Assembly: GCF_033807715.1 (NCBI RefSeq) | Contig: NC_084599.1 | Span: forward strand, 2,386,501 to 2,450,500 | DNA length: 64,000 bases | Direction: 5' to 3' | Origin: Cololabis saira | Lineage: Eukaryota; Chordata; Actinopteri; Beloniformes; Belonidae | Part shown: in pieces, positions 1 to 10,429 of the stretch | Layout of the letters: the number at the start of each line of letters is the position of its first letter | Position numbering within the stretch: the first letter of the stretch is position 1 | Translations under genes and position numbers: made by a program | Notes under the pieces: model-generated | Seen by the model: the letters and a program-made list of their open reading frames with translations, nothing else | Database searches by the model: none | Told to the model about the DNA's origin: nothing

Positions 1-338
1 GACAGAAAATGAACGTATACTGTGAACAGACACTCCCTAGAAAAGAGCATTTTACAATCGTCATTAAATCATGTGACAATAGGAAAGCATTCAAATCTAA
101 GCTTGATGCAATTTAAAACTGCCTACCAATGTAAAAAAGAAACAGTACGCTTGGAAGCCAGAAGATTGTGAAGATCAATGAAATGAACAAAGCAGTAAAT
201 CAGCTTTTTGAGCATTTGTGCTTTTATTATGCTTAACTATGCTTTAGAAAATAGCATAGTTAACGTCAATTACAATTGTTGCTCAAAGTATTCACTGAAC
301 AGACAACCAGAGGAATCTTTCTTTCTGACAAAGTCGAG
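1..338. other. AT-rich intronic DNA, nothing recognised
   Basis: No open frame, RNA gene or repeat boundary can be supported here. By position it lies in the nlgn1 intron downstream of the 1235-1391 exon, since that exon ends in a good splice donor and the next exon is not seen. Confidence 0.5.
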
Positions 339-1069
339 TTAACCCTTTACTGTCTTTGGGTCAAAATGACCTCATTCTCCTGTTCCTTCTTTCCTCCTGC
401 TCTCTCCTTCCTTCTCCCTTCCTCTTTTCTCCCTCTTTTTTCTTTCCTTCCTTCCTTCCTTCCTTCCTTCCTTCCTTCCTTCCTTCCTTCCTTCCTTCCT
501 TCCTTCCTTCCTTCTTTTTTCCCTTCCTTCTTTCCTCCTGCTCTCTCCTTCCTTCCTTCCTTCCTTCCTTCCTTCCTTCCTTCCTTCCTTCCTTCCTTCC
601 TTCCTTCCTTCCTTCCTTCCTTCCTTCCTTCCTTCCTTCTTTTTTCCCTTCCTTCTTTCCTCCTGCTCTCTCCTTCCTTCTTCCCTTCATCTTTCCTTCC
701 TTCCTTCCTTCCTTCCTTCCTTCCTTCCTTCCTTCCTTCCTTCCTTCCTTCCTTCCTTCCTTCCTTCCTTCCTTCCTTCCTTCTTCCCTTCCTCTTTCCT
801 TCCTTCCTTCCTTCCTTCCTTCCTTCCTTCCTTCCTTCCTTCCTTCCTTCCTTCCTTCCTTCCTTTCTTCCTTCCTTCCTTCCTTCCTTCCTTCCTTCCT
901 TCCTTCCTTCCTTCCTTCCTTCCTTCCTTCCTTCCTTCCTTCCTTCCTTCCTTCTTTCTTTCCTCCTGCTTTCTCCTTCCTTCTTCCCTTCCTATTTTCT
1001 CTCTTCTTTCCTTCTTTCCTCCCTTCTTCTCTTCCTCCTTCCTTGACCCGAAGACAGCACAATGGTTAA
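339..1069. mobile_element. piggyBac-like MITE with TTCC array, copy 1
   Basis: The element (343-1065) is flanked by TTAA at 339-342 and 1066-1069, the target duplication expected of piggyBac transposons. Its ends are inverted repeats: the left end starts CCCTTTACTGTCTTTGGGTC and the reverse complement of the right end starts CCATTGTGCTGTCTTCGGGTC. There is no transposase, so it is non-autonomous. Almost the whole interior is a polypyrimidine TTCC array. Related copies lie at 6533-7214 and from 45786. Assignment to piggyBac rests on TTAA plus terminal repeats and is an inference. All long frames in it are translations of the simple repeat. Confidence 0.75.
440..957 (+). repeat. (TTCC)n microsatellite with interruptions
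   Basis: A run of TTCC units is broken by short spacers such as TTTTTTCCC and TCCTCCTGCTC. The spacers recur, which shows that blocks were duplicated together with their flanks. It fills the body of the MITE at 343-1065. Confidence 0.9.
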
Positions 1070-1234
1070 AGATGTTCAAAGTAGTTGAAAATGAAGTCCA
1101 TCCGTTTTCACCCTGAGACTCAATGACACTCCAGATATTCCTGGGAGCTCCACTAACTGCCAGCTCGTCGTGTCATGTCTGAAGCTGGAAGTGTTTCCTG
1201 GTTACGGGTGAACCAGCTAAGCAACGTGACGTAC

Positions 1235-1391
1235 CTTGTTGGCCCGATAGTGCTCTTTGACCCGCGGCTTAAGGCCGATGTGCAGATAAAGCTGGTCTTT
1301 CTGGTTGTAGCGTGTCCATGCCACTTCCTCGAACCGATTGGGCTTTGTGTGGATGAACTTGGTGTCCTGGGGGACAGGCTGGTTCGGGTCC
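1235..1391 (-). CDS. nlgn1: neuroligin-1, exon for residues ~571-622
   Basis: Internal coding exon on the minus strand. The acceptor is TTTCATTTAG before base 1391 and the donor is AAG|GTACGT at 1235/1234. The first base completes a glycine codon left open (phase 2) by exon 4963-5123, then 52 codons follow from DPNQPVPQ to YRANK, ending in phase 0. The sequence matches the neuroligin-1 paralogue in WTRY and in KEHYRANK. Counting from the other exons, the arginine of AWTR falls at rat NLGN1 position 597, a known neurexin-contact residue. Neuroligin-1 is a single-pass postsynaptic adhesion protein with an inactive cholinesterase-like ectodomain that binds presynaptic neurexins. The next exon, which should begin near VNLWLELVPHL, lies outside the window. 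In mammals, as I recall, the last coding exon has no intron here. Confidence 0.95.
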
Positions 1392-2655
1392 CTAAATGAA
1401 AACATAGTTTACAAATTCATAGAGAGGCAAGACCAGCAGATAGTTGTTCTTTAGAGAGAAAAAAAATCACAATTCTATGTGAATCACTGCATCATGTTTT
1501 AGTGTTTGATATAAATAAAACGTATAAACATCTATCTTACATGATGTTTCATGTCTTGCTTTCAATTGTTGGACTGCAGACATAGTTATAAAGTGCTCAC
1601 AAAAATGGCTGGTGATGAAACCCCCTCTCAAAAGCCAGAAGACACAGACGAGCTCACAGATGATATCAGCATGGGATCCTGTGCTAAGTAGACTCACTTG
1701 CACCAAATCTGTGCAGAACATTCAGCACATTCAGATCTGCTGAGCGGCCCATTGTCTGAGAGAGGCATACAGAGAAGGCCAAACCCAATCAGGAACACAC
1801 TTAACCATTCAAATGGGTGGTATAAATCTCCCATGTAACCAGCACTCCACGTCAATTTGGGGTTATATATGAAGTTCATTAGTGCCTTTTTGTTTTTTCT
1901 TCAGGGTTACTCGGCTGGGCACCGAAAGCGCCAATGTCCTTCATTTTATATGTCAGAAAACAATTATATTCATGGCTATATGCTGGAAGGCAACATGAGC
2001 CAGAGAGGGCCGAAAGAATTTTAATTTATCCCCATCGAGAATGTCCCTCAGCAGCCTGTAACTATTAATTAATAATGTATGTGAATATTTGTAGAGGGTA
2101 TCTCCAAAGAATACCAATTACACTGTAGAGTCCATGAAACCTAGAAGCTTATTTCGATCCTCTTTAAGTCATTGGTTTTGATTTTGAGGAAATTGAGGAA
2201 ACAGAAATGCAATTACATCATCAACTTGTTTATGGTCGTTTAATGGTAATTATATGTTCATAAAGAGCTGCTGTGAGTACAGAAGACATGCACACAGACT
2301 TGTTGAAATTATCCATGAGCAAAGACTTGTGAAGGACTACTGTATGCTATAATTTGCAGCTTTTCTTGCTACTGAACCTCAAAAGCAACCATGCAAGTTC
2401 CTTTCATTTCAAGATTTCTCGCTTTCAAATGTTTCCATGATGCTTCTGTCAAATATTTATTTTGTTAACAGAAAATAAAATGATTTTATTTTTAATGATA
2501 AATAAATGCTCACTGATTTCAGGTTTTCTTCCGACGAAATGAGGGCCTTTTTGCCCCCCTAAACCATGAGACCATGAGGCCCCAGGACATTCAAAACTAA
2601 ATGTAAAAAGTTATTATGATTATTATGATGATGATGATGATTGTTATTATTATTA
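1392..2655. other. nlgn1 intron sequence, no clear feature
   Basis: This is the first part of the 3571-bp intron between exons 4963-5123 and 1235-1391. It is AT-rich unique-looking DNA. A short piece at 2520-2600 resembles material beside the related repeat at 38 kb, including a relic of a GGGCCTCATG end. No further exon is visible. Confidence 0.6.
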
Positions 2656-4013
2656 GAGCCCGAGCACTGACGGTGCGAAGGCCCTATTGTATCTGTAGGA
2701 TTTTTTCTCGTTTTTTTTCTCGTTTTTATTTTTCCGACGAAATGAGGACCTTTTTTCCCCCTAAACGTGCCCCAAAAGTCACCAAATTTTGCACACAAGC
2801 CAGGCCTGGTGAAAAATGTGATATTTAATGGTTTGCATTAATGGGCGTGGCCTAACGGCTCAACAGCGCCCCCTAGAAAACTTTGTGCCTCAAGCCCCAC
2901 AATACGGTTTGACGTACATGCACGAAAATCGGTACACACCTGTATCATGGCACAACTTAAAGAAAAGTCTCTTGGCGCCATGGCCAAAACCCAACAGGAA
3001 GTCAGCCATTTTGAATTAATTGTGTAATTTTGGCGCAATTTATGCCATTTCTTCGGCCGTTAATATGGCCCGAACCGTAACGTGCACCCAGGTGTGTTAT
3101 ACATCAAAATGTGCGTCTCCATCCTGCAACGACGGTGGCGACGATAGACGCCAAAAAGCGCGCCCTCCTTCATTTGATTGGTCCATATTTGATAGTTCCT
3201 ACTTTCTGCCATAACCTTTGAATGGTTTGACATAAAGAGTGGTGGGTGGTGTTACCAGACTCGGTTTTGAGTCCTTGAACATAATTGGTGCAAATTAGCC
3301 CCGCCCCTTCTTCTGATTGGTCGATGTGTGATCTCCATCGTGCCTCGATGGGACTTACTTTTCTCAGTCAAAAGTGTTACCGTGGCAACGCTAGATGCCA
3401 AAAAGCAAAAAAAAGGCGAAAATTTGGATGCTTATTGCTCGGCCGAACTTTATCGTAGAGACATCGTTCAAATTTACAAACACTCGGCCCGATTGTCACT
3501 AAAGGACCATACAACCTTAACATGCTAATTATTACGGTTTTTTGCAATATTTTACTTTCCTTACTTTACTACACAACCGCTACACAACCACTACACAATC
3601 ACTACACAACCGCTACACAACCACTACACAACCACTACACAATCACTACACAACCACTACACAACCACTACACAATCACTACACAATCACTACACAACCG
3701 CTACACAACCACTACACAACCGCTACACAACCACTACACAACCACTACACAACCGCTACACAACCACTACACAATCACTACACAACCACTACACAACCAC
3801 TACACAATCACTACACAACCACTACACAACCGCTACACAACCACTACACAACCACTACACAACCACTACACAACCGCTACACAACCGCTACACAACCACT
3901 ACACAACCGCTACACAACCACTACACAACCACTACAGCCCCAAACCAAAGCAGCAAGAGGGGACGAATGGGCAGTAGGGCATGCCCATATCAAAATTTCC
4001 TGAAATGTTCTAG
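2656..4013 (+). mobile_element. Unclassified interspersed repeat, 'GCCCGAGCAC' family, copy 1
   Basis: It begins near GCCCGAGCACTGACGGTGCG and ends with a TTTCCTGAAATGTTCTAG tail. A second copy runs in reverse at 37778-38535 with the same head. Related modules lie at 34240-35571 (same CTAG tail) and 42484-42634. Shared internal blocks include TTAATATGGCCCGAACCGTA, GTTACCGTGGCAACGCTAGA and TTGGTGCAAATTAGC. No coding capacity is seen. The CTAG end followed by T, just after a GGGCATGCCC palindrome, would suit a Helitron, but no Rep/helicase is present and the 5' end is not fixed, so I leave the class open. Confidence 0.6.
3570..3938 (+). repeat. 11-bp minisatellite, unit CTACACAACCA
   Basis: About 33 tandem units of CTACACAACCR occur, with variants ACACAATCA and ACACAACCG. 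It sits inside the unclassified repeat at 2656-4013. The related module near 35480 has only one or two units in the same place (CACAACCACTACAGCCCC), so the array expanded in this copy. The long frames across it (YTTTTQPLHN-type) are repeat translations. Confidence 0.9.
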
Positions 4014-4962
4014 TATAAACTGCTCTTCATCAGTTTTACATCTCTCCACTGGCCTGACAAAACAAATCCCACACGCTCCTGCTGGACACCTCTCAAACAT
4101 AGACTCGATTAATAAAAAATAAGTATATTTCCTTGCCTGACATAATATAACCCTTTAATATTTCAAAAAAAGGATATCAATACAAGTGAAAACCTAGTGT
4201 TCATTAACAACATAATTAAAATACTTATCTCTCACAGCAACAAGCTAAAGAGGAAGGTGTGACATTTGTTTCCGTAGGGTGATATTGACATAATTAAAAC
4301 AGACAAAAGGCCACACAAAGGTCAATTTAATTAAAAGATGGAAACACTTTGCTAGCTGCTTCATAGTGTCTTTCAAAACTTAAAAGCCCGAAATTTGTGA
4401 GCTTGAACAACAGCATTTAGTTAACTCTTGTTGCTAATTCACAAATACCTGACTATTTAGTAAAATATTCAGCTTTTTTACTTGTCAGATCAATGGCAAT
4501 TTTGTAATGTACCTTCTATTCTTGTTTGCACTCCTTCAACACAGTGACATGCTCTTGACTTGTGAAACATTGTGCCACTGAACCGATACTTGCAAAAAAT
4601 TTAAATCCCAGTTTTCTGAGTCAACATTTGTCTAAAACTTTAATTTCTGTCACGAAGGCACTGGATTACCGAACCGTGACTAGCAGAGAAATGCTTCAGT
4701 CCGATCTGAACTTCTGTAGTTTATCTGCTGTAGATAAATATTATATACCTCACACTGTAGAGAGTTCATCCGTTAATTAATTAACTTAACTAATGTATTA
4801 CTTTATTTTATTTAAGTGATTATGTTCTTTTGTTTTTATTAAAAGACGGGGGCTGGGGATCATATCTACCCATGTTTGAGAGACAGCCTGGAAACAGCAA
4901 ATCTTACATTAATCTTACATTAAATTACAAAGTTATTGGGCACAATAGGCATATCATCATAC
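4014..4962. other. nlgn1 intron sequence, nothing recognised
   Basis: AT-rich DNA between the repeat and the next exon. No terminal repeats, SINE boxes or supported ORF were seen. The last bases before 4963 read as a normal donor side (GG|GTATGA on the minus strand). Confidence 0.6.
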
Positions 4963-5123
4963 CCTGTCTTGGCAAAATTTGTCCAGTAGGTCATGACCAC
5001 GGCACTGAGCATCACATCATTCTTGGAGAAGTTACATGGAAACAGTTCTGTTGGTCCGATCATTGGCAGCCCAAACACGTACGGGATCTCATCTCCATGC
5101 GCTGCATCTGCCCACGGTGGTAC
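4963..5123 (-). CDS. nlgn1: neuroligin-1, exon for residues ~517-570
   Basis: This is an exon too short to stand out as an ORF. On the minus strand it reads from [12 protein letters not shown] to Y-W-T-N-F-A-K-T plus two bases of the next glycine codon (53 codons + 2 nt). The acceptor is TGTCATTAG before 5123 and the donor is CAGG|GTATGA at 4963. It joins exon 6093-6454 in phase 0 and exon 1235-1391 in phase 2, both without loss. It holds the highly conserved neuroligin stretch [17 protein letters not shown] in the C-terminal part of the esterase-like fold. The preceding QTEQ followed by [12 protein letters not shown] is diagnostic of neuroligin-1. In mammals this sequence is, as I recall, part of one 790-nt exon. 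Confidence 0.95.
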
Positions 5124-5169
5124 CTAATGACAAATACATGGAAAAAAGGAATATATAAATATATATAAA

Positions 5170-5422
<253 letters not shown>

Positions 5423-5439
5423 TATACAAACACACACAC

Positions 5440-5540
5440 ACATATATTCAAGCTTCTTTGGGTACCTAGAAAAGCGCTATATAAAACCTATGTATTAGTA
5501 TTCTATATATATATACACAACAACCTGGCACTGTTATTAT
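5440..5540 (+). mobile_element. LINE-like 3' tail fragment
   Basis: The string AAAAGCGCTATATAAAACCT followed by TATTA-type repeats resembles the 3' ends of several fish LINEs also present here (22.7, 36.5 and 43.6 kb). It is short and has no coding part, so the call is tentative. Confidence 0.35.
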
Positions 5541-5668
5541 TATTTCAACTAAATACACAAGGAGCATAATATACACTGTAAATACTTTTGCTCTCGTCTT
5601 TTATAATTAAGAGCAAGTACCAAGTAATGATTTAATAGAGTTCACTTTGTCCGTGGCTTTACATTTGA

Positions 5669-5754
5669 ACCTGATATGTTTGGGCGATTACTTCCGCCTT
5701 CATCAGTCACCACACTCTGATGGAGGTGGAGGTAATCGCCCAAACATGTCAGGT
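5669..5754. other. Inverted repeat hairpin with hammerhead-like motifs
   Basis: Two 38-nt arms (5669-5706 and 5717-5754) are reverse complements with four mismatches around a 10-nt loop. Each arm, read outward from the loop, starts CTGATGA/G, continues with a short stem (GGCG...CGCC in the left arm) and then CAAAC and a TC triplet. This resembles the hammerhead ribozyme layout CUGAUGA-stem-GAAA, as described for Penelope-like elements, but the catalytic G of GAAA is C in both arms. It is therefore at best a decayed relic. It lies in the nlgn1 intron 5124-6092. Confidence 0.45.
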
Positions 5755-6092
5755 GTTCCAAAACCTAAATATTCTTGTCCGACGAAAAGAATCAGCAAGT
5801 TAAAAAGTACCAAGTAGTTAAGATGAAATAATGTGGTACTTTCACTTTTCTGAGAGCACATCTTTTTAAATGTCTGTTTGTATTCAGTGAAGAATTTGAG
5901 GCCTGGTGCTGACTGTAAATGCCATGAAGAAATACAAGTGTGGTTGTCTTTCATTTTGTCCACGCCAGCAAGCACTAAAGGCTTCAAAGAAGGTGAAAGG
6001 TAAGAAGTATATTACAACTTGTATCACACCAAAATGTTCTGAGACACATTGATACACATTTTCTCAAATCAGTTGCATTGGTATGGACCCAC

Positions 6093-6454
6093 TTGCTCTG
6101 TCTGGCAGTGATGGTAAAAGGCGTAGAAGTAGGTTGGTGACCCGAAACTGGAGTGTAGATCGGCTGTTGCTACGGCCGGTGCCACCCACTGGTGATCCGT
6201 GAAAAGGGCCAGTAGTGTCTTCCGGCGCGTTTCTGGGTTGTGCCTGTCGGCCCAGTCGGTGTACATGAACTTGATGGTCTCTCTGAGGATGTCTTTACCC
6301 TCCGGGTAGCCATACAGGTCGTCCACAAAACTAGACACGGCGTAGTCAAAGTCGTTGGCCTGGACGCCGTTGTCATTGTCGACGATGAGCTCCACAAACT
6401 TCAGGCCTTCTCCCTGGTTAACTCCCAGCATGATGTCATAGTTGAGGAATTCAC
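6093..6454 (-). CDS. nlgn1: neuroligin-1, exon for residues ~397-516
   Basis: Minus-strand exon with acceptor TTTTACCAG before 6454 and donor CAA|GTGGGT at 6093. Two bases complete the glycine begun in exon 7237-7503, then 120 codons run from EFLNYD to CQTEQ. The LNYD motif corresponds to rat NLGN1 L399, N400 and D402, residues whose mutation abolishes neurexin binding, so the neurexin surface is kept. The second arginine of PETRRKTL aligns with the site mutated in NLGN3 R451C and is intact. [17 protein letters not shown] and [13 protein letters not shown] are esterase-fold core. The intron before it is mostly a piggyBac-like MITE. Splice phases (1 in, 0 out) fit both neighbours exactly. Confidence 0.96.
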
Positions 6455-6528
6455 CTGGTAAAAGAACGTGGCAATAGTTGTTCATTTACAAGTTATAAAC
6501 TGTAGGTTTTTTTAGCAGCTGCTATCTC

Positions 6529-7218
6529 TTAACCCTTGTGCTGTCTTTGGGTCAAAATGACCCAATTCTTCTGTTCTTCTTTCCTCCTGCTCCTTCCTTC
6601 TCCCTTCCTCTTTACTCCCTTCCTTCCTTCTTTCCCCCTGCTCTCTCCTTCCTTCTTCCTTTCCTCTTTTCCTCCTTTTTTACCCTCCTTTACTCCTTTT
6701 TCTTCCTATCTCCCTTTCATCATTCGTTCCTTTATTACCTTCTTTGCTTTTTCTTCCTTCTTTCCTTATTTTCTCCATTCCTTCCTTATTCCCTCCCTTC
6801 TTTCCTTTTCTCCCTTCTTTCTTTCCTTCCTTTCTTCCTCCCTTCCATCTTTTCTCCCTTCCTTACTCCATTTCCTACTTCTTTCCTTCTTTCCTTCCTT
6901 TCTACCTCCCTTCCATCTTTTCTCCCTTCTTTCCTTCCTTTCTCCCTTCCTTCCATTGTTTCTCCCTTCCTTACTCCCTTTCCTACTTCCTTCCTTCTTT
7001 CCTTCTTTTGTCCTTTCTTCCTTACTTCCTTCTTTCCTTCCTTCCATCTTTTTTCCCTTCTTTACTCCCTTTCCTACTTCCTTCCTTCTTTTCTCCTTTC
7101 TTCCTTACTTCCTTCTTTCCTTCCTTCCATCTTTTCTCCCTTCCTTCCTTCTTTTCTCCCTTCCTTCCTTCTTTTCTCCCTTCCTCCTCCCTTGACCCAA
7201 ACACAGCACAAGGGTTAA
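6529..7218. mobile_element. piggyBac-like MITE, copy 2, filling an nlgn1 intron
   Basis: The element (6533-7214) is flanked by TTAA at 6529-6532 and 7215-7218. The left end CCCTTGTGCTGTCTTTGGGT and the right end (reverse complement CCCTTGTGCTGTGTTTGGGT) match closely. The interior is a degenerate TTCC/CTTT polypyrimidine tract, older or more mutated than in copy 1. It occupies 682 of the 782 bp of the intron between exons 7237-7503 and 6093-6454; removing it and one TTAA leaves about 96 bp. No transposase is present. Confidence 0.8.
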
Positions 7219-7236
7219 TCAACGTTGAACTGCTAC

Positions 7237-7503
7237 CTTGTTCCATCAGTATCTGAGGATCGTCTGGTATAACGTCTCCATCGATAACTGGGCCAAATGC
7301 GATGTGGTAGCGGGCTGGCTGGATGTCTTGATCCACCAGCTCTTTGTAATGTTTTTTCTGCAGACATGCCACCAGCTCCACCGTGTCCTCCAGGTTGCAG
7401 CCCACCTTACGGGCCAACATCCGGGTGTACTTGGCCGGCTGAAAACTGACAGCCCAACTGGACAGTGCTGTGCCACTCTGGGCAATGGCCCTCTGGAACA
7501 GAC
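7237..7503 (-). CDS. nlgn1: neuroligin-1, exon for residues ~307-396
   Basis: Minus-strand exon with acceptor CTTGTCCCCAG before 7503 and donor CAAG|GTAGCA at 7237. Two bases complete a glycine, 88 codons run from [10 protein letters not shown] to PQILMEQ, and one base starts the next glycine. [18 protein letters not shown] is characteristic of neuroligin-1. The first Asp of DDPQILMEQ aligns with rat D387 and its Gln with Q395, both at the neurexin/calcium interface. The upstream exon 12426-12638 joins in phase 1. This exon, 6093-6454 and 4963-5123 add up to 267+362+161 = 790 nt. Confidence 0.96.
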
Positions 7504-8639
7504 CTGGGGACAAGAAACATATGGTAATGGAAATATATTCAAATGTTTCCTGAATATTTCACATGTCCTATTGCTGCACGGAGAGTGTTTGAATAGTTCC
7601 AAACACTCTATATATCTATATATATTTATATTTATATCTATATGTATGTATATGTATATATGCAACATCTGACACTATTACAAAAATATAAAAAGGACCT
7701 TCTGAAGAGTTATCTTAATGTTTTGAGCATACATACTGTACATATATGTACAAAAGACACACACACACATATACATGAACTGATCTTGGCACATCAAGTT
7801 CTTAGAGTGATGTATGTTGGTGTATTGATCCAGGCCTGGTTTACGACAGCTCACGTAACAGACACACTCTCCCAAAACCAAGGAGAGTGAAATACACATG
7901 ACCTTTTTCAGTACAGGTAGTTCACGCCTGGGAAGGAACGGCCCTCGAGTTACACATCTTATCCAGTAACAAACCAAAGAAGAATTTGGGAGAGTCCTTT
8001 GAAGCAGAACGAGTAGAATCCACATCAATTTCTCCCTGAATAAGTTACACGTGGGGACGAAGCGCCTGTCGAAGAATTCAGGGGAGGCCCATCAGAGCCT
8101 GGCACAACAAGGAACAAAGGACTCTATAATCATAAGAATTAACACTGGGAGAAGAACCAGACCTGACACCGTCTCAAGCAACCCATCTCTGTGAGAGAAA
8201 CCTTAAGACTGGAATGTGTGAATTAACTTTAGTTAAGCAACCTTCAATGTGATTTTCCTTTGGTTAAACTACAGTTTTATCTCCATGTCCATCACCATGG
8301 TTGAACTATTCTGGTGTTGTTCTTTCCCTGCTTTGTAAATTATATCAGGTCTTTCATTAAGTCATAAGACCAATGCAAATAGGTAATTTATGTGTATTCA
8401 TTGAGCTACATTATGCATGAAAACTGTAATAATATTGTATAAAGGGTCAAAATATAGAACTCAATCTATCATGTTGATAAGCTGAAATCTCTAAAGCTAT
8501 TTTCCTTTCTTTTATGTTATTTTATCCTAAAGAAATGAGCAGAGGAGTAGACCATGAGAGGTGTTAACGCCACCAACTCAACAGGTGATTGGTTGAAGAG
8601 ACTCCTTGACCTCCTATGGACTTTGACCCGAGGACAGAC
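7504..8639. other. nlgn1 intron sequence, nothing recognised
   Basis: The start of the 4922-bp intron between exons 12426-12638 and 7237-7503. There is a short TATA-rich patch near 7607-7660 and an ACAC patch near 7760. No element ends or exons are supported. Confidence 0.6.
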
Positions 8640-9582
8640 CTGGGGCCTCATTTATAAAAGAGTGTGTAGGATTCATACTAAAAGTGTATTTGCACTCAAA
8701 AGCCGAAAATGGCGGGCGCAAAAAAAATCCTGATTTATAAAACCGTGTGCACGCACATCTGCACGCAATGTTCTCTTTATAAATCACAGTCCAGCTGGAA
8801 GGTTGCACAGGTGAATTCACCTCATATCCCGCCCTCTACACGCCCACTTCTTACCATTAATGGGCAATGCAAACTACTCCATGACTGTATTTGCATATGA
8901 ATGAGCGTGCTGAGCATGTGCAGCGGCTTCCTGCAGTCTGTTTCTGCTGTGCGTCAGGATGAATGAACGTGTCGAGCCACCGTGCCACTAAATTTCACGG
9001 AGACTGAGATGGAGATGTTGTGGATGAGGTGGAGGACAGGAAAACCACATTATTTGGTGGTCACAGTAAAAGTATAAATAGTATATAAATAGTATAAAAT
9101 AAAGCGAGTGAGTGGCAGCAGGTCGTTGCTGCGCTAAACGCTGCGAGTGCCACGGACAGATGGTGCAGAAAAAAAAAGAAGTGGTGCGATCTGAAGGTGG
9201 AGGCCAAGAGGAACGGAGCCCCTAAAGGGACACTGATTTTTTTATATATATAATGAGTTTTACGTGCGCGGGTGAAACCTTTAAGGCTGATTTATGGTTC
9301 CGCGTCACACCAACGCAGAGTCTACGGCATAGGTGCGCGTCGCCGCGTACCCTACGGCGTAGGCCCTGCATTGGTGGAACCATAATTTAGGCTTACACCT
9401 GCGCGTAAAGGTTTCACACGCGCGTAAAACTCATTATATATAAAATAAAAATCTGAGTCCCTTTAGGGGCTCCGTAGAGTGGCCCAGCACTCATTTGTTC
9501 TGTCCTCAGTCACTCTATGCTTGGAAGCGGTGGGTGAAGAGGATGTTCCCGGCGTGTCCTGCACCGCGGCTGCAGCACCAGC

Positions 9583-9640
<58 letters not shown>

Positions 9641-9906
9641 CCAGTACCAGCACCAGCAGCACCAGAGTCCTGACTGACGCTAAGAGTATGACATGAATCT
9701 GGCTTCATTTCACCACCTCACCGCCTGCGTCGCCAGTTCCCCAGATCTTCAAAATGTTCCTACGGGAGGGTCAGGGTTGCCGTAGGGATACACAAATTTT
9801 TCGGTTAGTTTTTTCTTTTTAAATCCCAACCTTTGCGTAGAAGGTGGCTTGCGCATCTTTCAAGCCCTGTTTTGTGCACACGTAAGCTTTATAGATGAGG
9901 CCCCTG
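8640..9906. mobile_element. Harbinger-type non-autonomous element, family A copy 1
   Basis: The element (8643-9903) starts GGGCCTCATTTATAAAAGAG and ends with TTTATAGATGAGGCCC, an inverted end. It is flanked by a 3-bp duplication, CTG at 8640-8642 and 9904-9906. Short TSDs of 3 bp suit PIF/Harbinger transposons. Internal blocks such as CCGAAAATGGCGGGCGCAAA and ATGAATGAACGTGTCGAGCC are shared with copy 2 at 16300-17618. No transposase is seen. It carries a nested foldback (9215-9474) and a hexanucleotide (AACCAG)n run near 9585-9640. Confidence 0.75.
9215..9474. repeat. Foldback palindrome nested in family A element
   Basis: A 260-bp inverted repeat: GGAGCCCCTAAAGGGACACT at the left pairs with GTCCCTTTAGGGGCTCC at the right, and both arms carry a TATATATAATGAGTTTTACG-like block. 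At its centre is the GC-rich motif TTATGGTTCCGCGT plus ACCAACGCAGAG, found again at about 16980, 17655, 33017 and 44618. It probably moves as a MITE. It is absent at this place from copy 2 of family A. Confidence 0.75.
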
Positions 9907-10205
9907 GTTACTCTTAACAGTTTAGAGTAGAGAGAGAGTGGAGATTTTTAATATTCGTTTGGCTCTTTTAGTCGTCTTTTCTTTTCCTTAGTAATTTTCC
10001 TTTGAATCTTTGAGTCTTTGAGTTTGACTCGTTCTCTCTTCAGAAGATTGAAATCCTTCCATAACGTTACATTAATCCAATTTTGATCAAATTTTGTATC
10101 ATTAGTAAAACTGAGTTACTATTCTCTCCAAAGAAGTTTAGATTTTTCCTTTTTGAGTTAAGTTCAAGTTTTTCTGTTTTTGGGCTTGGTTTGCACTGTT
10201 CATCC

Positions 10206-10370
10206 CAGCAACCCCAGGGCATCCACCGGGCCCCAGGGCATCCATCGGGCCCCAGGGGATCCATCGGGCCCCAGGGGATCCACGGGGCCCCAGGGGATCC
10301 ACGGGGCCCCAGGGGATCCACGGGGCTCCAGGGCGTCCATCGGGCCCCAGGGGATCCATCAGGCCCCTCC
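10206..10370 (+). repeat. 18-bp minisatellite, unit GGGCCCCAGGGGATCCAC
   Basis: About nine tandem units with small variants. Because 18 is a multiple of three, every frame stays open and reads as GPQGIH-like repeats on the plus strand and DPLGPRGSPG on the minus strand. These look collagen-like but are repeat artefacts. Confidence 0.9.
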
Positions 10371-10429
10371 TATGATCCTATAATCACCTTATTAAGTCGG
10401 ATAGCTCCACCTGCCTGCTGTGTGCTGCT

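Noticed and set aside
276..1079. ORFs of 130-256 codons
   Set aside because: Same cause: the TTCC array of MITE copy 1.
3522..4003. ORFs of about 150 codons rich in T, Q, N and H
   Set aside because: Translations of the 11-bp minisatellite. Two frames are open in the same way, and there is no start or splice context.
6455..7236. Intron created by the MITE itself
   Set aside because: If the MITE had made the intron, the TTAA copies would lie at the splice sites. About 96 bp of other intron sequence remains, so the intron was probably there before.
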